From positions 1 through 45,078 of the forward strand of contig CAISHQ010000092.1 in assembly GCA_903885195.1 (NCBI GenBank): a DNA stretch of 45,078 nt, given 5' to 3'. The stretch comes from an uncultured Pseudomonadota bacterium. GTDB lineage: Bacteria > Pseudomonadota > Gammaproteobacteria > Steroidobacterales > Steroidobacteraceae. The notes under the pieces are model-generated. The model saw only the letters and a program-made list of their open reading frames with translations. It searched no databases and was not told the origin of the DNA. Every line of letters begins with the position of its first letter. Positions within the stretch are counted from its first letter, which is position 1. Made by a program: the position numbers and the translations under genes. Shown here piece by piece: positions 8,572-16,553 of this stretch.

Positions 8572-9438
8572 ATGCGACTCCCTAAACGTGACCGACCCGG
8601 CTGGGTTCTGCCCATCATACTCATTCCGGCGTTCGTGCTCGCCTCTTGTACCACCATGAAGCCCACCGCACCCGTGATCGATACGAGCCACCGCAGCCGC
8701 AGCCACGAAAGCCGGGTGCGCTACCTCGTGATCCACTTCACCCAGTTGAACTTCGAGCGCTCTTTGCAGGTGCTCACCGAAGGCAACGTCTCCAGCCACT
8801 ACCTCGTTGATGTGGATCCGCCTGTGATCTACCGCCTCGTCGACGAGGAGCGCCGCGCTTGGCACGCGGGGCGCAGCTTCTGGAAGGGCGACACCAACCT
8901 CAACTCGAGTTCCATCGGAATCGAGATCGTGAACCTCGGGGACGACACGCAGCCTGGAGTGTCCTACGCCGAGTATCCGCAGGCACAGGTCGATGCCGTG
9001 GTCGCGCTCGTTCGCGACATCGCGCAGCGGCATGAGATCGCGCCGCACCGCATCTTGGGGCACAGCGACATTGCTCCGCAGCGCAAGAGCGACCCCGGTC
9101 CGCGCTTCCCCTGGTCGCGCCTCGCCGGTGAAGGGTTGATCCCATGGCCGCGCGAAGCCGTGGTGCGCGAGGCCCTCTCCCGTCACATCGCGGGTTTGCC
9201 CGCGATTGGTTGGTTTCAGGAGAAGCTCGCCGAGCACGGTTTCGAGGTTGCGCGCCACGGCGAACTCGATGAGGCAACGCGCCGGGTGATTGCCGCGTTC
9301 CAGATGAAGTACCGTCCCGCCAAGCATGACGGCGAGCCCGATGCCGAAACTGCAGCGCTGCTCGATGCGGTGACGCAGTCGCAGGGGCTTGAGATCCGGC
9401 TCCCCGACGGCAGCGTCAGCGCGTATCCGCGGCGCTGA
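8572..9438 (+). CDS. Lipoprotein N-acetylmuramoyl-L-alanine amidase (AmiD-like) with peptidoglycan-binding domain
   Basis: 288 residues. The signal peptide ends in lipobox VLASC (Cys26), so the enzyme is probably anchored in the outer membrane facing the periplasm. The Amidase_2 domain (about 40-200) shows RYLVIHFTQLNF (first zinc His), AWHAGRSFWKGDTNLNSSSIGIEIVN, and ILGHSDIAPQRKSDPGPRFPW (second His, catalytic Lys, Asp/zinc ligand region). A C-terminal peptidoglycan-binding domain follows (about 207-270; GWFQEKLAEHGF..., VIAAFQMKYRP). It cleaves the MurNAc-L-Ala bond in muropeptides or anhydro-muropeptides, as E. coli AmiD does. The ATG at 8572 gives exactly the lipoprotein signal. No clear ribosome binding site is visible because the upstream bases are the divergent gene's start. 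Confidence 0.9.
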   Translation: MRLPKRDRPGWVLPIILIPAFVLASCTTMKPTAPVIDTSHRSRSHESRVRYLVIHFTQLNFERSLQVLTEGNVSSHYLVDVDPPVIYRLVDEERRAWHAGRSFWKGDTNLNSSSIGIEIVNLGDDTQPGVSYAEYPQAQVDAVVALVRDIAQRHEIAPHRILGHSDIAPQRKSDPGPRFPWSRLAGEGLIPWPREAVVREALSRHIAGLPAIGWFQEKLAEHGFEVARHGELDEATRRVIAAFQMKYRPAKHDGEPDAETAALLDAVTQSQGLEIRLPDGSVSAYPRR

Positions 9439-9453
9439 GTTGCAGCGCCAAAG

Positions 9454-9493
9454 AAAAAGGGCGGTTGTGCCATGCACAACCGCCCTTGTTTTT
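9454..9493. terminator. Bidirectional terminator between amidase and TBDR-2
   Basis: A 12-bp perfect stem (9459-9470 with 9474-9485, extendable by two A-T pairs) closes a three-base loop. A-rich sequence lies on the left and T-rich sequence on the right, so it can end transcripts on both strands. It sits between the convergent amidase (ends 9438) and TBDR-2 (ends 9510). Confidence 0.93.
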
Positions 9494-9509
9494 GCCTGAT
9501 CGGCCGAAC

Positions 9510-12047
9510 TTAGAAGTTCTTGCGGACCGTCACGCCATAGGTGCGCGGCTGGTTCGGGTAACCCGAGAAGCTGCCCGTCTGCGCCACCGCCGGGAAGGCG
9601 CTGAGCAGATAGTTATCGTCCGTGAGGTTGCGACCCCAAACCATGAAGTCCCAACCGTCACGCGCGAAGCCTACGCTCGCGTTCAGTGTGTTGACCTGAC
9701 GCGAGGCCAGCGTGATCGGCAGGTTGTCGACGGCCTGCACCTTGCTCTCGTAGAGGTAGTCCGCCCGAGCGAAGCCATCCACGGCGCCCACGCTCCAGTT
9801 GTACGTCAGTCCCGTTGAGACGCTCCACTCGTGGATGCCCGCCGGGCGCCGGCCACTCAGGTCCTGCGTACCATTCGGTCCCTGTGCATTCGGGTACGAG
9901 TCGTACTTCGGATCGAGGTAGGTGGTCGAGAAGTCGAGCTGCCAGGCATTGCTGAGCTTGAACTGCGTCTCAAGCTCGAAGCCCTGCGTCGACTGCTTGC
10001 CTGCGTTGCCGAGCACGAAGCCCGTGCCGAGGAAGGTGTTCGCCTGGAAGTTCTTGATCTCTTGGTCGAACAGCGCGAAGTTGACCGCAACGCGCTCCCA
10101 ACGCCCCTTCACGCCGATTTCCTTGACGGTCGACTCTTCCGGCAGCGCGTAGCGGGTGCCGTAGCGCGGGTACCAGGGGTTGACCGCGCCGCCGAGCGGC
10201 GAGCGAGCCGGTGTAGCGGGCGCGAACGGCTTGCTGTCACGCGACAGGTTCCAGGACGTCGCCTTGAAGCCCGTGGAGATGCCGCCGTAGACGTTGAGGT
10301 TATCGCTGGCTTCGAAGGCAAGACGCACGGTGTAGGTGGTCTTGCTGTCATCGGAGCTTTCCGCGTACGGCACTACCGGCGAGAGGAACTGCAGCGCGTA
10401 GAGGCCGAGCCCCGAGTTGCAGAGCGGACCCGCCGGGAAGGCCGGTTGACCCGCGACGCAGGCTCGCACGCTCGCCGTGTCGGCCAGTGAGGCCTGCGCC
10501 GGGAAGGCCGCGAAGTTCGCCGGTGTCGGCGCACGACCGCCGGTGAGCGCACCGAAGATCTGCGCAAAGCCCAACTGGACGAGATCGACGCCCGAGAAGG
10601 CTTCAGAGTTGGTGACCGCGAAGTTCACGTCCTTCTTGGTGTTGGTGTAGGCAGCACCTGCCGTCAACGTCACTCGATCGTTGATATCGAAGTCGAGCTG
10701 ACCGAAGAGGTTGTAGGCGTCGTTGTCCTGCTTGGTGTTGATCGTCGTACCCGTGTTGGCGCGGAAGAACGTGCCCACCGGCAGGCCGAGCGCGGCCTCG
10801 AGCGAGGGGAACGTTTGCAAACCGGCGGCCGGGTTGGTCGGATTCGTCAGCACGCCCGCGTAGTTGCGAAACGCCGTCCCGAGCAGGATGTTGTTGTCGT
10901 ACTTCACCTTCTCGTCGAAGTAGTACGCGCCGACGAGACCGCGGATCGCACCGCCTGCATCGTAAGAGAGACGCAGTTCCTGCGTGACCGTGTCGATGTC
11001 GCCGGTGTTGACGTTGTACTCGCCGAGGCTGCCGCTCGTGAAGTCGAAGTCGTAATCGAAGCTCGTCTTCTGATTGCGCGACGAGGTGATCGAGGCGAGG
11101 TTGAAGTCACCGAGATCCCAGTCGAGGTGCAGCGAGAAGCCGCTGTTCTTGACGATATTGCGCGGCAGCTTGTTGAGGTACGCCGCGCGATCGTAGGGGG
11201 CTCCGTCGGCATTGGCCACGCCCGGGTAGATCCGGCCATTGACGATCGGCGACTGAATCACTGCCCCGGTCGGCCCGTTAAGCAGGTTCGACACTCCGCA
11301 GCACAGCTCATCGATGTTGCTGAGGTCGGCGACAAAACGCACTTCGAGGGCGTCCGAGGCCTTCCAGAGCAACTGGCCGCGTACGTCCGAGCGGTCGCGA
11401 TCGTTGATGTAGGTGTTCGTGACGAGCTCGCGGAAGTAGCCGTCACGCTTGTTGAGCGTCGAGGTCAGGCTGAAGGCGACGGTGTCGCTGATGGGCCCCG
11501 TGACCTTGCTCTTCAAAATCTGCTGGTTGTAGTTGCCGAGCGTGCCCTCGACGAGTCCACTCCACTCGAACTGCGGCTTCTGCGTGACGACGCTGATGAC
11601 GCCTGCCGACGCATTCTGGCCGAAGAGCGTGCTCTGCGGGCCACGCAGCACTTCAACGCGCGATACATCGATGAGATCGCCGATCGCACCGGCCGAGCGC
11701 GAGCGATACACGCCATCGATGAACACGCCCACCGAGGGCTCGATGCCCGGGTTGTTGGCGCCGTTACCGAAGCCGCGGATCACGAAGTTGGTTTGCGTCG
11801 AGGTCTGCAGCGTGGTGACGCGCAGCGAGGTGACGATGCTCGCAAGATCCGTGATGTCCTGGATCGACGCCTTCTGGATGGTCTCGACGGGCGTGACCGT
11901 GACGGCTACCGGCACATCTTGCAAGGTCTGCTCGCGCTTGGTCGCCGTGACGACGATTTCCTCGAGCGCGGTGACGTCCTGCGCAGTCGCTGTGCCAGCC
12001 AGTACGGCGGCTGCGACGGCCAGGGCGACGGGTGAATATGACTTCAT
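9510..12047 (-). CDS. TonB-dependent outer-membrane receptor (TBDR-2)
   Basis: 845 residues. The signal peptide MKSYSPVALAVAAAVLAGTA ends near TAQ. The TonB-box-like EEIVVTATKREQTLQDVPVAVTV is the hallmark of the iron-complex-type receptors abundant in Sphingomonadales, Caulobacterales and steroid-degrading gammaproteobacteria. The plug shows NFVIRGFGNG, PSVGVFIDGVYRSR and VEVLRGPQSTLFGQNASAGVISVVT. The barrel ends in VTVRKNF with the terminal Phe. AGGGG at 12056-12060 sets the ATG. Substrate could be a siderophore, a polysaccharide fragment or a hydrophobic compound. It lies 131 bases downstream of the receiver-MarR gene on the same strand and may be its target or be co-transcribed. Confidence 0.97.
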   Translation of the reverse strand: MKSYSPVALAVAAAVLAGTATAQDVTALEEIVVTATKREQTLQDVPVAVTVTPVETIQKASIQDITDLASIVTSLRVTTLQTSTQTNFVIRGFGNGANNPGIEPSVGVFIDGVYRSRSAGAIGDLIDVSRVEVLRGPQSTLFGQNASAGVISVVTQKPQFEWSGLVEGTLGNYNQQILKSKVTGPISDTVAFSLTSTLNKRDGYFRELVTNTYINDRDRSDVRGQLLWKASDALEVRFVADLSNIDELCCGVSNLLNGPTGAVIQSPIVNGRIYPGVANADGAPYDRAAYLNKLPRNIVKNSGFSLHLDWDLGDFNLASITSSRNQKTSFDYDFDFTSGSLGEYNVNTGDIDTVTQELRLSYDAGGAIRGLVGAYYFDEKVKYDNNILLGTAFRNYAGVLTNPTNPAAGLQTFPSLEAALGLPVGTFFRANTGTTINTKQDNDAYNLFGQLDFDINDRVTLTAGAAYTNTKKDVNFAVTNSEAFSGVDLVQLGFAQIFGALTGGRAPTPANFAAFPAQASLADTASVRACVAGQPAFPAGPLCNSGLGLYALQFLSPVVPYAESSDDSKTTYTVRLAFEASDNLNVYGGISTGFKATSWNLSRDSKPFAPATPARSPLGGAVNPWYPRYGTRYALPEESTVKEIGVKGRWERVAVNFALFDQEIKNFQANTFLGTGFVLGNAGKQSTQGFELETQFKLSNAWQLDFSTTYLDPKYDSYPNAQGPNGTQDLSGRRPAGIHEWSVSTGLTYNWSVGAVDGFARADYLYESKVQAVDNLPITLASRQVNTLNASVGFARDGWDFMVWGRNLTDDNYLLSAFPAVAQTGSFSGYPNQPRTYGVTVRKNF

Positions 12048-12178
12048 GTGAAAAGCCCCTCTGTAAATTGTTCCCGAGATCGGCGTCCGGCCGGACGGGC
12101 TGACTTATCGTTCAGTTCGGATTTTAACCACATTTTATGCAAAAAAGCCGCAATCACGGCCCTTACGTATCCCGGGGG

Positions 12179-13069
12179 TCAAGGGGGCGCAGCGTCGTCC
12201 GCCAAGCGCCGGGAAACACCCCGGATGACCTCGGTGACCCGGGCGGTTCCGGTAGCCGTCAATTCAATGTATTTGCGTCGGCGATCCTTCGGGTCGTGGT
12301 TGAAGGTCACTAGGCCTGCCCCCTGTAGCCGTTCGATACGGCGCAGCGCGGTGGTGACCGGGCTGCGCGAGGCCAGACAGAGGCTCGTGACCGAAATGTG
12401 CCTGCGGAGCAATTGCGCTCGCAGCAACTCCGACAGCATGCTCCAAGTCGCGTCGGTCTCGAAGACATCGACCAGAGCGCTGCAGCGAAACTCGTCGATG
12501 TCCGCGAGCAGTTGCAGGGTTCGAAGGTCCGGATTGGCGGCTTCTCGAGTTGGCAGGCGGCGAGGCAGTCCCGGTCGATCCGGCATACGGACCACGACGG
12601 CTTCCCCCAGAGGGTCCCGGCTGGAGGCATGACGGCGCTGAGCTTCGAATACCGCGCGGACCAAGGTTCCTCGGGCCAGTGGTTTGGGCAGCAGGTCTGC
12701 TACTTCGAGGGCCTGGGTGTCGGAGATGCGCGAGAATTCCGCGGGTTCGGCGATCAGAATGATCTGCAGATCCGGACGCATCGTTGCCGCACGCTGCACG
12801 AACTCGGCGGTTTGCGAGCTGGTGTGGCCGGCAAAACTGGTCGGATCAATCACCAGGATTCCGGCATCGAGCTGGCCGCGAAGCAAATCCAGCGTCGCCT
12901 CCAAGCCAAGGCTGCCATCGCTCGTTGACACCTGAGTGCCGCGTTGCGAAAGCGCACGAACCATGAACTCGAGCGAGGCCGCGTTAGCGTCGATGAGCAG
13001 CACTGCCGCGTCCGAGCGGGGAGAGGTGCCGGACAGCCGCACGCTAATATCAACCGGTTGGCTATTCAT
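12179..13069 (-). CDS. Receiver-like plus MarR-type winged-helix regulator
   Basis: 296 residues. Residues 20-145 look like a CheY-type receiver: strand 1 AVLLIDAN with Asp27, probable phospho-acceptor Asp75 in ILVIDPTSF, and the conserved Lys129 in LLPKPL. The acidic pair is reduced to one residue and the usual switch Ser/Thr after strand 4 is Ala107, so normal phosphorylation signalling may be altered. Residues 207-290 form a MarR-type winged helix: LLRRHISVTSLCLASRSPVT, LRRIERLQGAGLVTF, and the wing HDPKDRRRKYIELTATG. Receiver-MarR fusions are uncommon. No partner kinase lies in the window. The gene stands between TBDR-2 (same strand, downstream) and TBDR-3 (divergent, 330 bases away), which suggests it controls one or both. 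Confidence 0.85.
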   Translation of the reverse strand: MNSQPVDISVRLSGTSPRSDAAVLLIDANAASLEFMVRALSQRGTQVSTSDGSLGLEATLDLLRGQLDAGILVIDPTSFAGHTSSQTAEFVQRAATMRPDLQIILIAEPAEFSRISDTQALEVADLLPKPLARGTLVRAVFEAQRRHASSRDPLGEAVVVRMPDRPGLPRRLPTREAANPDLRTLQLLADIDEFRCSALVDVFETDATWSMLSELLRAQLLRRHISVTSLCLASRSPVTTALRRIERLQGAGLVTFNHDPKDRRRKYIELTATGTARVTEVIRGVSRRLADDAAPP

Positions 13070-13228
13070 GCGCGAATATCTGCATCAGTGATCATCGGCT
13101 TCAGAGGCCCCGTTTGATCCGAAATGGCGGTATTTGTATTCGATTGGCGGTCAACTTGGCGTTGATTAACCGCTGGATTCTTATGAAATTTTTTCGTCAC
13201 TGTACCGATTTGGTAGCGAGTGCTCAAT

Positions 13229-13262
13229 GCTTTCGCAGGAAACAGGCTTTCGCAGGAAACAG
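13229..13262. repeat. Perfect 17-bp tandem duplication
   Basis: The unit GCTTTCGCAGGAAACAG occurs twice without any gap (13229-13245 and 13246-13262). It sits midway between the receiver-MarR regulator start and the TBDR-3 start, where an activator or repressor would bind. Confidence 0.95.
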
Positions 13263-13299
13263 TCGAATTCCATCCAGGTTCGTGTGCATCCATGACGAT

Positions 13300-13322
13300 T
13301 TGTTGTATCGATAAAACAAGTA
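13300..13322. promoter_or_regulatory. TTGTTGTA-type site upstream of TBDR-3
   Basis: TTGTTGTA at 13300-13307 is followed eleven bases after GTTG by CAAG (13317-13320); TTGTT and AACAA form a small inverted repeat. By my alignment 17 of 23 positions match the site at 40025-40047 upstream of TBDR-4. A further TTGTTGT lies at 13325-13331. Confidence 0.45.
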
Positions 13323-13331
13323 GTTTGTTGT

Positions 13332-13362
13332 GGGCGCGGCTTTTTTCCGGTAAAAAGCGCCC
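13332..13362 (+). promoter_or_regulatory. Hairpin in the TBDR-3 leader
   Basis: GGGCGC at 13332-13337 pairs with GCGCCC at 13357-13362. The stem continues through T-rich and A-rich arms (about 13341-13355) with a small bulge. No T-run follows, so it is not an ordinary terminator. It ends 37 bases before the TBDR-3 ATG and could affect mRNA stability or initiation. Confidence 0.45.
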
Positions 13363-13399
13363 ATACCGACGAATTCCGTCGATTTTCAAGGAGTTGTAC

Positions 13400-15955
13400 A
13401 TGCGCAACAATATCGTTGCTCTGTTCGTTGCTGCCGCTCTGGCCCAGGCCGCAGCCGCGCAGGAAGCGGATACCTCGGGCGCTGACGCGCTAGAGCAAGT
13501 GGTCGTTACCGGCACCCGTGTTGCCAATCGCTCGGTGCTCGACACCGCCGTCCCGGTTGATGTGGTCAGCAGCGACGCGCTGAGCAATCTCGGCGTGACC
13601 GAAATCAATCAAGCGCTGTCGGTGGCATTGCCGTCGTTCAACTTCCCGCGTCCGGGTTTGACCGACGGCACGGACACCGTTCGCCCTGCCACGCTTCGTA
13701 GCCTTGCGCCGGATCAGACGCTGGTGCTCGTCAACGGCAAGCGTCGTCACACGGCAGCGCTCGTCAACGTCAACGGCACGATTGGTCGCGGCGCTGCCGC
13801 CACCGACCTCAACACCATCCCGACGGCCGCCATTCGCGCCATCGAAGTGCTGCGCGACGGTGCCTCGGCACAGTACGGTTCGGATGCCATCGCCGGTGTG
13901 ATCAACCTGCGCCTGCGCGAGGATCGCGACGGTGGTGAAGCGAGCATTAGCTACGGCTGGCGCGACACCACGTACGAGAACCTCACCGGTACACCTCCGG
14001 CAGGCGCCACCTGGTCGGCCCCCGCGGTGCTCAAGCGCAGCCGTTCGGACGGCGAGACGCTGACGGTCTCGGTGTGGAAGGGCTTTTCGCTCGGGGACAG
14101 CGGCTTTTTGACCGTGACCGGTGAATTCAAAGAGCAAGAGCGCACTGAGCGTGGTGGCTGGGACGCGCGTTCGCAGTACGCACGTACGTCGACGGGCGGC
14201 TTCGACCCGCGTGAGGCCACGTTCAACCGCTTCAGCCAGTGGTACGGCGAGCCGGAGATTTCGCAAAAGACGCTCTTCGTCAATGCCGGCACGGAGCTCG
14301 CCGGTGGCAACGAGCTCTACGCGAGTGCGAGCTGGCAGGACCGCTCGGCATTGTCAGCGGGCTTCTCCCGACTGGCCAACGACCCATCGGGTCGTAACGT
14401 GGCCTCCATTTATCCGGATGGCTTTCTGCCGTTGATCGCCCCGGACGTCACGGACTTCGCGGCTTCGACGGGCGTGCGCTGGGATGCCGCGGGTTGGGAT
14501 ATGGACTTGTCGCTCGGCTACGGTCGCAACGACATGAAGTTCACCATCAAGAACACGCTGAACCGCTCGATTGGTGCGACGAGCAAGACCGAGTTCAATG
14601 CGGGTGGCTATGCCTACGACCAGCTCGTGCTGAACCTCGGCGGCGTGCGCGGATTTGACGTGGCCGGGTTCTCGTCCCCGCTCAACGTTGCGATGGGTAT
14701 CGAGGCACGTCGTGAAGCGTACTCGATCACGGCCGGTGAGCCTGATTCCTACCGCAACGGCGGTGTTCGCATTCCGCTCAACACCCCGGGCTGCACGGGC
14801 GCTGCAGCGGCGTTGGCCGCCAACGTGGCCGCGGGCGGTTGCCCGGCCCCGTCGGGTGCGCAGGTGTTCCCGGGCTTCCGTCCGGCGAACCAGGTCAATG
14901 AAAACCGCCGCGCCTTCGGCGTCTACGTGGATCTCGAAGCCAACGTAACGGAAAAGTTGCTCTACTCCGCAGCACTGCGTCTCGAGGACTACTCGGACTT
15001 CGGCAGCAATGCCTCGGGTAAGGTGGCGCTGCGTTACGACTTCTCTGATACCTTCGCCCTGCGTGGCTCGATATCCACGGGTTTCCGTGCTCCGTCGCTG
15101 CAACAGCAGTACTTCGCTACGACGTCGACCAACTTCATCAATGGCATACCGTTCGACATCACCACCTTCCCGGCAACGGACCCGGTGGCTGTCGCGCTCG
15201 GTGCCCAGCCGCTTGATGCGGAAGAGTCGGCGAACTACTCCATCGGCGCGGTGGTGCGGACCGGTGATCTGTCGCTGACCGTTGATGCGTACCGCATCAA
15301 CATCACTGACCGGATCGTGTTGTCGGAGAATCTGACCTCGGACGCCGTGCGCAACTTCCTCACCGCGCGTGGGTTCATCGGTATCGGCGGCGGTCGTTTC
15401 TTTATCAACGGCGTTGATACCGAGACGACGGGCGTCGACATCGTGGCGAGCTACCCGGTGGTCACCGAGTCGCTCGGCAAGTTCGACTTCACGGCGACGG
15501 CGAACTTCACCTCCACAGACGTCACGAGAGTGCCGGCCACGCCGCAGCTCTCGGCGCTGAGCCCTGCTCCGATTCTCTTCGATCGCGGCAACCGCCTCAC
15601 GTTCGAGGAGGGCAACCCGGAGAACAAGTTCACCCTCGCGGTGAACTGGGCGATGAACGGCTTCGGTGCCACGCTGCGTGCCACGCGCTACGGCGATGCA
15701 CTGAGTCCGCAGAATGCCCCCACGGTGACTGCGCCGGACTTCGTGCTCACGGCCAAGACCCTGATCGATCTCGAAGGACGCTACGCCTTCAACGACAAGG
15801 TCAAGGTCGCGATCGGTGCCGACAACCTGCTCGATGAGTATCCGGATCCGCTGCCGCCGGGTTTGAACAGCACGGGTGCGACGTCGTTCTCGAACTTCTC
15901 GCCCTTCGGTCGTTCTGGCCGCTTCGTCTACGGACGGGTGACGGTCGGCTTCTGA
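13400..15955 (+). CDS. TonB-dependent outer-membrane receptor (TBDR-3)
   Basis: 851 residues. The ATG at 13400 is supported by AAGGAG at 13388-13393 and starts a signal peptide (MRNNIVALFVAAALAQAAAA, then Q). TonB-box-like EQVVVTGTRVANRS follows. The plug shows TLRSLAPDQTLVLVNGKRRH and IEVLRDGASAQYGSDAIAGVINLRL. The barrel ends in YGRVTVGF with terminal Phe. A shorter plug-barrel architecture and the LVNGKRRH signature separate it from TBDR-1 and TBDR-4. It is divergent from the receiver-MarR regulator across a 330-base regulatory region and is followed after about 20 bases by alkB on the same strand. Ligand unknown. Confidence 0.97.
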   Translation: MRNNIVALFVAAALAQAAAAQEADTSGADALEQVVVTGTRVANRSVLDTAVPVDVVSSDALSNLGVTEINQALSVALPSFNFPRPGLTDGTDTVRPATLRSLAPDQTLVLVNGKRRHTAALVNVNGTIGRGAAATDLNTIPTAAIRAIEVLRDGASAQYGSDAIAGVINLRLREDRDGGEASISYGWRDTTYENLTGTPPAGATWSAPAVLKRSRSDGETLTVSVWKGFSLGDSGFLTVTGEFKEQERTERGGWDARSQYARTSTGGFDPREATFNRFSQWYGEPEISQKTLFVNAGTELAGGNELYASASWQDRSALSAGFSRLANDPSGRNVASIYPDGFLPLIAPDVTDFAASTGVRWDAAGWDMDLSLGYGRNDMKFTIKNTLNRSIGATSKTEFNAGGYAYDQLVLNLGGVRGFDVAGFSSPLNVAMGIEARREAYSITAGEPDSYRNGGVRIPLNTPGCTGAAAALAANVAAGGCPAPSGAQVFPGFRPANQVNENRRAFGVYVDLEANVTEKLLYSAALRLEDYSDFGSNASGKVALRYDFSDTFALRGSISTGFRAPSLQQQYFATTSTNFINGIPFDITTFPATDPVAVALGAQPLDAEESANYSIGAVVRTGDLSLTVDAYRINITDRIVLSENLTSDAVRNFLTARGFIGIGGGRFFINGVDTETTGVDIVASYPVVTESLGKFDFTATANFTSTDVTRVPATPQLSALSPAPILFDRGNRLTFEEGNPENKFTLAVNWAMNGFGATLRATRYGDALSPQNAPTVTAPDFVLTAKTLIDLEGRYAFNDKVKVAIGADNLLDEYPDPLPPGLNSTGATSFSNFSPFGRSGRFVYGRVTVGF

Positions 15956-15975
15956 TCGAAGCTGCACCACTCGAA

Positions 15976-16551
15976 GTGGCGCCGCAGGTCGTGCTGTTGC
16001 ACGGCTTTGCGGCAGCCACCGGCGATCTAGACGCGGCGGTCGAGCTTGTCTCGGCCGCCGCGCCGTTTCGGCAACTCAAAACACCGGGCGGTCGGTTGAT
16101 GTCGGCCGCGATGACAAGTTGCGGCGCCTGCGGTTGGTACAGCGATGCACGTGGCTATCGTTATGAGCGCCTTGATCCGCTGACTGGGCAGCCATGGCCT
16201 GCGATCCCTGAGCCCTTCTTGCGGCTCGCGCGAGCCTCGTCCGAGGTGGCCGGCTTCGGGACTTACGAGCCCGACACCTGTCTGATAAACCGCTACGTAC
16301 CCACGGCCCAGATGGGCATCCATCACGATGCCGACGAGCGGGACTTTTCCCAGCCCATCGTTTCCGTGACGTTAGGGGCGCCGGCGACTTTTCTTTGGTA
16401 TGGGCCCAGCAAACGCGGCTCTCCGCTGCGCATTCGCTTGTTACCCGGGGACGTGCTTGTCTGGGGTGGCGCAGCGCGCAAGGGCTATCACGCCGTGCAG
16501 AAGCCCGAAGGCGGTACGCGCTACAACCTCACGTTCCGCAAGGCGCTTTGA
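15976..16551 (+). CDS. alkB: AlkB-like alpha-ketoglutarate-dependent DNA repair dioxygenase
   Basis: About 191 residues. It repairs 1-methyladenine and 3-methylcytosine by oxidative demethylation with Fe(II) and 2-oxoglutarate. The sequence follows E. coli AlkB closely: FRQLKTPGGRLMSAAMTSCG, YRYERLDPLTGQPWPAIP, DTCLINRYVP, iron ligands His116 and Asp118 (IHHDADERD) and His172 (GYHAVQ), and the 2-oxoglutarate/substrate arginines Arg182 and Arg188 in RYNLTFRKAL. The N-terminus is short compared with E. coli. The GTG at 15976 is the only ordinary start in frame and has no strong ribosome binding site, so translation may begin a little upstream or be coupled to TBDR-3. It ends 2 bases before the convergent antitoxin gene. 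Confidence 0.93.
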   Translation: MAPQVVLLHGFAAATGDLDAAVELVSAAAPFRQLKTPGGRLMSAAMTSCGACGWYSDARGYRYERLDPLTGQPWPAIPEPFLRLARASSEVAGFGTYEPDTCLINRYVPTAQMGIHHDADERDFSQPIVSVTLGAPATFLWYGPSKRGSPLRIRLLPGDVLVWGGAARKGYHAVQKPEGGTRYNLTFRKAL

Positions 16552-16553
16552 CA

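Larger units (their letters stand above)
13070..13399. promoter_or_regulatory. Divergent intergenic region between the regulator and TBDR-3
   Basis: 330 bases without a gene and clearly more AT-rich than the flanks. It holds a 17-bp tandem repeat (13229-13262), two TTGTTGT half-sites (13300-13306, 13325-13331), a hairpin (13332-13362) and a short CGACG/CGTCG inverted repeat (13367-13381) just before the TBDR-3 ribosome binding site. A short plus-strand frame runs through part of it but has no protein-like composition, so I regard it as untranslated. Confidence 0.6.

Noticed and set aside
7771-9477. 568-residue minus-strand frame across the TspO-like and amidase genes
   Set aside because: It covers two real genes on different strands and shows no domain; both real genes have signature motifs and start signals.
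10815-12035. 406-residue plus-strand frame inside TBDR-2
   Set aside because: No motif, and the opposite strand encodes an unambiguous receptor.
13220-13399. 60-residue N-terminal extension of TBDR-3
   Set aside because: It has no signal peptide and crosses a tandem repeat and hairpin; the ATG at 13400 has a strong ribosome binding site and starts a signal peptide.
14354-15970. 538-residue minus-strand frame inside TBDR-3
   Set aside because: Arg/Val-rich shadow of the receptor frame.
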